NCBI RefSeq assembly: GCF_024055605.1
Contig: NZ_JAMXLX010000002.1
Location: forward strand, 62,001 to 126,000
Reading direction: 5' to 3'
Source of the DNA: Ciceribacter sichuanensis
Lineage (GTDB): Bacteria; Pseudomonadota; Alphaproteobacteria; Rhizobiales; Rhizobiaceae
DNA length: 64,000 bases
The notes beneath the pieces were generated by a model that was not told the origin of the DNA, did no database searches, and saw only the letters and a program-made list of their open reading frames with translations. A program made the translations under genes and the position numbers. Shown piece after piece: positions 58,295-64,000 of the stretch; position 1 is the first letter of the stretch, and the number at the start of each line of letters is the position of its first letter.

Positions 58295-58307
58295 CATTGA
58301 CTCAATG
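58295..58307. promoter_or_regulatory. Perfect palindrome in DUF1127/MocR divergent promoter
   Basis: CATTGA-C-TCAATG is a 13-base perfect palindrome 24 bases before the MocR-type start. MocR-family regulators often autoregulate a divergent partner, so this is a candidate operator for it, by position only. Confidence 0.45.
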
Positions 58308-58331
58308 ATTGGGACAATATATGGAATTGTC

Positions 58332-59753
58332 ATGATGACAAATTGGCTTCCCGACCTCTCTCAGGGCAAAGGCCCGATCTATGTCCGCCTCGCCGACCAG
58401 ATCGAGGCGTCAATTGCCGGTGGGACGCTTCCCGTGGGTGCCAAGCTTCCGCCGCAGCGCAATCTCGCCTTCGACCTCGGCATCACCATCGGCACCGTCA
58501 GTCGTGCCTATTCGCTTGTTCATGAACGGGGGCTTGTGACCGGCGAAGTCGGACGCGGCACGTTCGTCCGCGATACGCGCGACACGCCGCCCAACGGCGA
58601 ACTCGATCCCGTTGCCGCAGCGCTTGTCGGCACGCGGCCGATGGCGCCACCACCCGGCAAGATCCGCTTCGACAGTACGGCCGCCCCGGACGTTGGTCAG
58701 GGCGCTTATCTACAGAGCCATATCGAGGGCATCCTGCGCGATCACCCGGTCGATATTGCGAGCTATACCCGCAGTTTCCCGGATCACTGGTTTGCCGCTG
58801 GTGCCCAATGGCTCGGCAAGGGCGACTGGGCGCCCGATCCGCAAAACATCGTCCCCACCCTCGGCGCCCATGCCGGCATCATGGCGGTCATCAGCGCGGT
58901 GACGGCCCCCGGAGACCGCGTGATCTTCGAACACCTCACCTATTCGCAGGTGAGCCGCGGCGCCGGATTGGCCGGTCGCCGCACGGCGCTGGTCGAAAGC
59001 GACGAGAACGGTATCTTGCCGGACGACTTCGACAGGGTCTGCGCCCAACAGCACCCGAAGGTCGCCTTCGTGATGTCCTCTGCCCAGAACCCCACCCTCG
59101 CGGTGATGCCGATCGAGAGACGCAGGGCGCTAGTCGATATCGCCCGCAAACACAATGTCTGGCTGATCGAGGACGATCTCTACGGCTCCATGTCGTTGCA
59201 GCAGCTGCCGCCGCTCGCGGCACTCGCACCCGACCGGACATTCATGGTCGGCGGCCTGTCCAAATCCGTCGCGGCCGGTGTGCGCGGCGGCTGGGTCGCC
59301 TGCCCTCCCCATTTTGCCCAGCGTGTGCGCATCGCCCACAAGATGATGACCGGCGGCATTCCCTTCCTGCTGGCCGAACTTTGCGCCCGTCTGGTACTAT
59401 CGGGCGATGCAAAGACCATCCGTGCGCTCTGCGCCGAGGAAATCGCTGCGAGAGAGGCACTTGCCCGCCAGTATCTCGTCGGCTTCGACTACCGCTCAAG
59501 TCCTTCCATCCCCTTCCTCTGGCTTGCTCTTCCCGATCCCTGGCTTTCAGTCACCTTCAAGAATGCAGCACTTGCGGAAGGCGTGCTGATCGACGACGAG
59601 GACGAGTTCAAGGCCGGCCGTTCCGAAAAGGTCCTGCACCGGGCACGGATCGGCTTCTCCTCGCCGAAGGATCGCGATGAGGTTCGCAGCGGTTTTGCCG
59701 TCATTCGGAGGCTGCTTGAAAACGGCGGCGCGGGCTACGACAGCATAGCTTGA
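58332..59753 (+). CDS. MocR-type (GntR HTH + aminotransferase) PLP-dependent regulator
   Basis: A 473-residue regulator with an N-terminal GntR winged helix (IYVRLADQIEASIAGGTLPVGAKLPPQRNLAFDLGITIGTVSRAYSLVHERGLVTGEVGRGTFV) and a class I aminotransferase domain with the PLP lysine, Lys311, in MVGGLSKSVAAGVRGG. MocR proteins use PLP or a cofactor as effector. The target genes are unknown; it may control itself and the DUF1127 gene. Start ATG 58332, next ATG 58335. Divergent from DUF1127. Confidence 0.93.
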   Translation: MMTNWLPDLSQGKGPIYVRLADQIEASIAGGTLPVGAKLPPQRNLAFDLGITIGTVSRAYSLVHERGLVTGEVGRGTFVRDTRDTPPNGELDPVAAALVGTRPMAPPPGKIRFDSTAAPDVGQGAYLQSHIEGILRDHPVDIASYTRSFPDHWFAAGAQWLGKGDWAPDPQNIVPTLGAHAGIMAVISAVTAPGDRVIFEHLTYSQVSRGAGLAGRRTALVESDENGILPDDFDRVCAQQHPKVAFVMSSAQNPTLAVMPIERRRALVDIARKHNVWLIEDDLYGSMSLQQLPPLAALAPDRTFMVGGLSKSVAAGVRGGWVACPPHFAQRVRIAHKMMTGGIPFLLAELCARLVLSGDAKTIRALCAEEIAAREALARQYLVGFDYRSSPSIPFLWLALPDPWLSVTFKNAALAEGVLIDDEDEFKAGRSEKVLHRARIGFSSPKDRDEVRSGFAVIRRLLENGGAGYDSIA

Positions 59754-59906
59754 CCTGTCTTGCGCTCCGAAGGGCGAACCGGCTGTTGCCAGCCGCATTT
59801 TCCTGTCGCACTGTCGGCTTACATGCGCTAAAGAGGCGCCGAAACGCCGATTTTCCGCAGCAGGCCAGCGCCAGACAGGCCCCCAGGACAAGCCCCAGGA
59901 CAAGCG

Positions 59907-62129
59907 ATGACGATCTCCAACACGATTGCAATCACTCCCGAACTCGTAGCCGCCCACGGCCTCAAGCCGGACGAATACGAACGGATCCTGCAGCTTATCG
60001 GCCGCGAGCCGAGCTTTACCGAACTCGGCATCTTCTCGGCGATGTGGAACGAGCATTGCTCCTACAAGTCCTCGAAGAAGTGGCTCCGCACGCTGCCCAC
60101 CAAGGGCGAGCGCGTCATTCAGGGCCCCGGCGAGAATGCTGGCGTCGTCGATATCGATGACGGCGACGTCGTGGTCTTCAAGATGGAGAGCCATAACCAC
60201 CCGTCCTATATCGAGCCTTACCAGGGTGCGGCGACCGGCGTCGGCGGCATTCTTCGCGACGTCTTCACCATGGGCGCCCGCCCGGTTGCCGCGATGAACG
60301 CGCTACGCTTCGGCGCGCCGGATCATCCGAAGACCAGGCACCTCGTTGCTGGCGTCGTTGCCGGCGTCGGCGGCTATGGCAACTCCTTCGGCGTTCCGAC
60401 TGTCGGCGGCGAGGTCGAGTTCGATGCCCGCTACAACGGCAACATCCTCGTCAACGCATTTGCGGCCGGCCTTGCCAAGTCCGACGGCATCTTCCTTTCC
60501 GAAGCCAAGGGCGTCGGCCTGCCGGTAGTCTATCTCGGCGCCAAGACGGGCCGCGACGGCGTCGGCGGCGCGACGATGGCATCGGCCGAATTCGACGAGT
60601 CGATCGAGGAGAAGCGCCCGACGGTGCAGGTTGGCGACCCCTTCACCGAAAAGTGCCTTCTGGAAGCCTGCCTTGAGCTGATGGCAACCGGCGCCGTCAT
60701 CGCCATCCAGGACATGGGCGCAGCCGGTCTCACCTGCTCGGCCGTCGAAATGGGTGCGAAGGGCGACCTCGGCATCGAACTGGAACTCGACAAGGTGCCG
60801 GTGCGCGAAGAGCGCATGACTGCCTACGAAATGATGCTGTCGGAAAGCCAGGAGCGCATGCTCATGGTTCTGGAACCCTCGAAGGAAGACGTCGCCAAGG
60901 CGATTTTCGTCAAGTGGGGCCTCGACTTCGCCATCGTCGGCCACACGACCGACGACTTGCGCTTCCGCGTCATCCATCAGGGTGAGGAAGTCGCGAACCT
61001 GCCGATCAAGGAGCTTGGCGACCAGGCACCGGAATACGACCGTCCGTGGATCGAGCCGAAGGCCCCGGCCCCGCTGGCCGAAAATGACGTGCCGCAGGCT
61101 GATGTCGCCGAGGCACTGGTCAAGCTGGCCGGCTCCGCGAACAATTCCTCGCGCCGCTGGGTCTACGAACAGTACGACACACTCATTCAGGGCAACTCGC
61201 TGCAGCTTCCGGGCGGCGACGCCGGCGTGATCCGCGTCGATACCCACCCGACCAAGGCGCTCGCCTTCTCCTCCGACGTCACACCGCGTTATGTCGAAGC
61301 CGATCCGTTCGAAGGCGGCAAGCAGGCTGTCGCCGAATGCTGGCGCAACATCACCGCAACCGGCGCACTGCCGCTTGCCGCCACCGACAACCTGAACTTC
61401 GGCAATCCGGAACGCCCTGAAATCATGGGCCAGCTCGTATTTGCCATCAAGGGCATCGGTGAGGCCTGCAAAGCCCTCGATTTCCCGATCGTCTCGGGCA
61501 ACGTCTCGCTCTACAACGAGACCAACGGTCAGGCGATCCTGCCCACCCCGACCATCGCAGGCGTCGGCCTGATGAAGGACTGGTCGAAGATGGCCCGCAT
61601 CCGCTTCGCCGCCCAGGGTCAGGCGATCCTGCTCGCCGGCGCTCCGTCGGGCTGGGGCAGCCATCTCGGACAGTCGGTCTATCTCCGCGATATCCACGGC
61701 CGCACCGATGGCCCGGCTCCGCATGTCGACCTCGCCCATGAGAAGAAGGTCGGCGATTTCGTCCGCGGGCTCATCGGGGCCGGTCTCGCGACCGCTGTCC
61801 ACGATTGCTCCTCCGGTGGTCTCGCTCTGGCCGTTGCGGAAATGGCGATTGCATCCGGCATCGGCGCAACGATCAATGCACTCGAAGGTGCTGATCCTAT
61901 CCCGGTCTTCTATGGCGAGGATCAGGGCCGCTATGTCGTGACCGTCGACGAAAAGAACGTCGATGCCGTTCTGGTCCGGGCCGAAGCAGCGGGTGTTTTC
62001 TGCCCTTGGATCGGCCGCACCGGCGGTAACAACGTCGTGCTGGGCAATGCCCGCGGGGTCGCAATTGAGGAATTGCGCTCGGCCTATGAATCGTGGTTCC
62101 CTGACTTCATGAATGGCGAAGTGGCCTGA
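59907..62129 (+). CDS. purL: Phosphoribosylformylglycinamidine synthase subunit PurL
   Basis: A 740-residue PurL of the small type that works with PurS and PurQ to form FGAM from FGAR, ATP and glutamine. Hallmarks are [69 protein letters not shown] and [17 protein letters not shown]. Length is standard. It is separated from purQ by about 3 kb of other genes, and is followed 32 bases later by bolA. Confidence 0.97.
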   Translation: MTISNTIAITPELVAAHGLKPDEYERILQLIGREPSFTELGIFSAMWNEHCSYKSSKKWLRTLPTKGERVIQGPGENAGVVDIDDGDVVVFKMESHNHPSYIEPYQGAATGVGGILRDVFTMGARPVAAMNALRFGAPDHPKTRHLVAGVVAGVGGYGNSFGVPTVGGEVEFDARYNGNILVNAFAAGLAKSDGIFLSEAKGVGLPVVYLGAKTGRDGVGGATMASAEFDESIEEKRPTVQVGDPFTEKCLLEACLELMATGAVIAIQDMGAAGLTCSAVEMGAKGDLGIELELDKVPVREERMTAYEMMLSESQERMLMVLEPSKEDVAKAIFVKWGLDFAIVGHTTDDLRFRVIHQGEEVANLPIKELGDQAPEYDRPWIEPKAPAPLAENDVPQADVAEALVKLAGSANNSSRRWVYEQYDTLIQGNSLQLPGGDAGVIRVDTHPTKALAFSSDVTPRYVEADPFEGGKQAVAECWRNITATGALPLAATDNLNFGNPERPEIMGQLVFAIKGIGEACKALDFPIVSGNVSLYNETNGQAILPTPTIAGVGLMKDWSKMARIRFAAQGQAILLAGAPSGWGSHLGQSVYLRDIHGRTDGPAPHVDLAHEKKVGDFVRGLIGAGLATAVHDCSSGGLALAVAEMAIASGIGATINALEGADPIPVFYGEDQGRYVVTVDEKNVDAVLVRAEAAGVFCPWIGRTGGNNVVLGNARGVAIEELRSAYESWFPDFMNGEVA

Positions 62130-62161
62130 ACGGCCGCTTCCGAAAAGCAGGGAGAACCACC

Positions 62162-62395
62162 ATGGCTATGAAACCGGGCGATATCGAAGACATGATCAGG
62201 GCCGGCATTCCCGGGGCCAAGGTGGTGATCCGGGATCTGGCAGGCGATGGCGACCACTACGCTGCCGAAGTCGTTGCGGAAGCCTTTCGCGGCAAGACGC
62301 GCGTGCAGCAGCACCAGATGGTCTATGATGCACTAAAGGGCAACATGGGCGGAGTGCTGCACGCGCTGGCGCTGCAGACCTCCATTCCGGACTGA
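62162..62395 (+). CDS. BolA family protein
   Basis: A 77-residue BolA-like protein: MKPGDIEDMIRAGIPGAKVVIRDLAGDGDHYAAEVVAEAFRGKTRVQQHQMVYDALKGNMGGVLHALALQTSIP. The conserved His of the RVQQHQMVYDAL motif can share a cluster with a monothiol glutaredoxin. Indeed grxD lies 350 bases downstream. GGGAGA precedes ATG 62162. In Rhizobium-like bacteria this pairing links to iron status. Confidence 0.93.
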   Translation: MAMKPGDIEDMIRAGIPGAKVVIRDLAGDGDHYAAEVVAEAFRGKTRVQQHQMVYDALKGNMGGVLHALALQTSIPD

Positions 62396-62413
62396 GCGGA
62401 CTGGGGAATCAAG

Positions 62414-62635
62414 ATGGCCGATCTTATCAAGGAAGTGGTCGAGAATGTCGTTCAGGGCGTCCTGAAGGAAATCCTGAAGAAGACCACGGGACGGGGAGCG
62501 ACACGCCGCAACAAGCGCCAGACGCGCTCTGCGACCACCGGACGCTTTACCAGGAAGACCACGCGCAAGCCTGCAAAGAAGCAGGTCAGCCGCCGCCGCA
62601 GCGCGACCAGCCGCAGCCGGCAGCGCAAGAGCTGA
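62414..62635 (+). CDS. Small basic Lys/Arg-rich protein
   Basis: A 73-residue protein. The first 24 residues form an amphipathic helix ([24 protein letters not shown]); the rest is very basic and low in complexity ([47 protein letters not shown]), suggesting nucleic-acid binding. No family known. Ribosome site GGGGAA precedes ATG 62414. It lies between bolA and grxD and may share their transcript. Confidence 0.65.
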   Translation: MADLIKEVVENVVQGVLKEILKKTTGRGATRRNKRQTRSATTGRFTRKTTRKPAKKQVSRRRSATSRSRQRKS

Positions 62636-62744
62636 TCCCCGTTCGTTCGGTCCGCTGATTGCACTGGCAAAAACGGCATGCACTTGCTATCTAGAAGAAA
62701 CGTTTAAACAGCGGCCCTTGAAACCGCGTGTGAAAGGATATCCC

Positions 62745-63077
62745 ATGAGCGTTCACGATTTCATCGACAATGAAGTAAAGACCAACGACGTGGTCGTCTT
62801 CATGAAGGGTACCCCGCAGTTCCCGCAGTGTGGTTTCTCCGGCCAGGTCGTGCAGATTCTCGACTACCTCGGCGTCGCCTACAAGGGCGTGAACGTACTG
62901 GCCGACAGTGAAATCCGCCAGGGCATCAAGGATTATTCCAACTGGCCGACGATCCCGCAGCTTTACGTCAAGGGCGAATTCCTCGGCGGATGCGACATCG
63001 TCCGGGAAATGTTCCAGGCCGGCGAACTGCAGAAACATTTCGAAGACCAGGGCATCGCCGTTCGCGGCGCCGCCTGA
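62745..63077 (+). CDS. grxD: Monothiol glutaredoxin GrxD (Grx4)
   Basis: A 110-residue monothiol glutaredoxin. The CGFS motif is at residues 29-32 in [11 protein letters not shown], with [10 protein letters not shown] before and [24 protein letters not shown] after, all standard for Grx4. It binds [2Fe-2S] clusters with BolA. I start at ATG 62745, with AGGA just before; the longer frame is shadow. Followed by a terminator. Confidence 0.95.
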   Translation: MSVHDFIDNEVKTNDVVVFMKGTPQFPQCGFSGQVVQILDYLGVAYKGVNVLADSEIRQGIKDYSNWPTIPQLYVKGEFLGGCDIVREMFQAGELQKHFEDQGIAVRGAA

Positions 63078-63128
63078 TCATCACCGGCCCGCGCCTGACG
63101 CGGGAACTCATTACTTGTTTGATCCGAA

Positions 63129-63153
63129 AAGGCGTTGCCACCAGCAACGCCTT
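63129..63153. terminator. Probable terminator after grxD
   Basis: AAGGCGTTGC (63129-63138) and GCAACGCCTT (63144-63153) form a perfect 10-bp stem with a 5-base loop, 52 bases after the grxD stop and 25 bases before the next gene. Confidence 0.7.
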
Positions 63154-63177
63154 CTCGTTGTTTTCAGGGCACTTATT

Positions 63178-64000
63178 ATGACTAAAACGTTACAGCCCGC
63201 CCCGGCCAGTCTGAAAGGCATGGGACGAGTGGAATTCATTGCCATGATGGCCTTCCTGATGGCGCTCAATGCGCTCGCCATCGACATCATGCTGCCGGGC
63301 CTACCGCAGATCGGCGCCTCGCTCAACGTCCAGAACGAGAACCACCACCAATACGTGGTCTCAGCCTATCTGATCGGCTTCGGCATCGCCCAGCTCTTCT
63401 ACGGGCCGATCGCCGACCGTTTCGGTCGTCGAAAGCCGATGCTGTTCGGCCTCGGCATCTATGTGCTGTCGTCCCTGATGGTCGTGCTCGTGCCGTCCTT
63501 CGGCACGCTGCTCGCGCTGCGCTTCATCCAGGGCCTCGGTTCGGCTGCGACCCGCGTCATCACCGTCTCCATCGTGCGCGACGTTTACGGCGGTCGCCAG
63601 ATGGCAGAGGTCATGTCGCTTATCATGATGGTGTTCATGGTCATTCCGGTCGTCGCTCCCGGCACAGGTCAGGTCATCATGATGTTCGGTCACTGGCACT
63701 GGATTTTCGTCTTCATGGCCGCCGCCGCCCTCGTGGTCGGCCTGTGGATGCATCTGCGCCTTCCGGAAACGTTGCACCGGGAAGACGTCCGCCCGTTCAC
63801 CGCGAAGTCCATCTTCCAGGGCTTCCGGATCGTGCTCACCAATCGTGTCGCGCTCTGTTACACGATCGCCAGCACCTTCATCTTCGGTGCCCTGTTCGGC
63901 TTCATCAACTCGGCACCGCAGGTCTATCTCGGCATCTACGGACTGGGCGCACTGTTCCCCGTGGCATTCGCGGGCGTTGCGCTGTTCATGGCGCTTTCCT
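63178..64000 (+). CDS. Bcr/CflA family MFS efflux transporter (partial)
   Basis: The first 274 residues of a 12-TM major facilitator. After a short cytoplasmic tail, VEFIAMMAFLMALNALAIDIMLPGLPQIGASL fits the Bcr/CflA start, and the MFS motif A is GPIADRFGRRKPML. LRFIQGLGSAATRVITVSIVRDVYGG is the next conserved part. Bcr/CflA proteins expel drugs such as bicyclomycin; the real substrate is unknown. The gene runs off the right edge. Confidence 0.88.
   Translation, partial: MTKTLQPAPASLKGMGRVEFIAMMAFLMALNALAIDIMLPGLPQIGASLNVQNENHHQYVVSAYLIGFGIAQLFYGPIADRFGRRKPMLFGLGIYVLSSLMVVLVPSFGTLLALRFIQGLGSAATRVITVSIVRDVYGGRQMAEVMSLIMMVFMVIPVVAPGTGQVIMMFGHWHWIFVFMAAAALVVGLWMHLRLPETLHREDVRPFTAKSIFQGFRIVLTNRVALCYTIASTFIFGALFGFINSAPQVYLGIYGLGALFPVAFAGVALFMALS

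Noticed and set aside
60303..61802. A 499-residue open frame antisense to purL
   Set aside because: Shadow of PurL; no domain and no ribosome site.

Overview
The window is a gene-dense stretch (about 60 genes, high GC) of a chromosome from an alphaproteobacterium of the Rhizobiaceae (Rhizobium/Agrobacterium/Ensifer group; genus not resolved). The evidence is the gene order and gene types: a sufS2-B-C-D-S1-T-A iron-sulfur operon, an ATP12 assembly factor, a zeta-type (DUF1476) ATPase inhibitor, purC-purS-x-purQ with purL nearby, a YcnI-PCuAC fusion, DUF1127 and DUF3008 small proteins, and a RIME-like two-hairpin intergenic repeat. Most of the window is core genome. No tRNA, rRNA, CRISPR array, prophage or intact insertion sequence was seen.

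Layout. 1-1000: start of a cobalamin biosynthesis gene (cobU/cobP) read leftward behind a long cobalamin riboswitch. 1.1-5.4 kb: leftward genes for a lipoprotein, ATP12, a HAD phosphatase, a pseudouridine synthase, a CrcB fluoride channel and a flavodoxin-like protein. 5.7-7.9 kb: small proteins and a copper-handling pair. 8.0-12.7 kb: gcvTHP glycine cleavage operon behind a tandem glycine riboswitch. 12.9-15.3 kb: a short flagellar-rod-like protein, prmB and an RsuA/RluB pseudouridine synthase. 15.3-16.4 kb: an AT-rich single-gene island encoding a HEPN-like protein, the most foreign-looking gene here. 16.5-17.6 kb: LysE exporter with Lrp regulator. 17.7-25.1 kb: the suf operon, with palindromes resembling iron-regulator sites at its promoter. 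25.3-30.1 kb: two hydrolases, anmK, tyrS, a Gfa-like protein. 30.1-39.6 kb: giant AsmA/DUF3971 protein, Bcp, DUF455, M23 peptidase, LysE, DEAD helicase, Nudix, TfoX. 39.6-45.0 kb: a leftward cox/xdh-type molybdoenzyme maturation cluster with no molybdoenzyme beside it. 45.0-54.6 kb: orphan binding protein, SDR, rpe, purB, a PAS-GGDEF-EAL protein, DUF1476. 54.8-62.1 kb: purC, purS, a coiled-coil protein, purQ, a lipoprotein, PagL-like, DUF1127, a MocR regulator, purL. 62.1-64.0 kb: BolA, a basic protein, GrxD and the start of a Bcr/CflA transporter.

The themes are one-carbon and purine metabolism (gcvTHP, purB/C/S/Q/L), iron-sulfur assembly (suf, with BolA and GrxD at the other end), and translation/rRNA maintenance. 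The less explained items are: the HEPN-like island; two related elements with the same terminal inverted repeat (60 bp at 30084 and 264 bp at 45004); a coiled-coil gene locked into the purS-purQ operon by a 4-base overlap; an orphan short flagellar-rod-like protein; the orphan molybdoenzyme maturation cluster; and several perfect palindromes in promoter regions. I found no clear multi-gene system that is wholly new.
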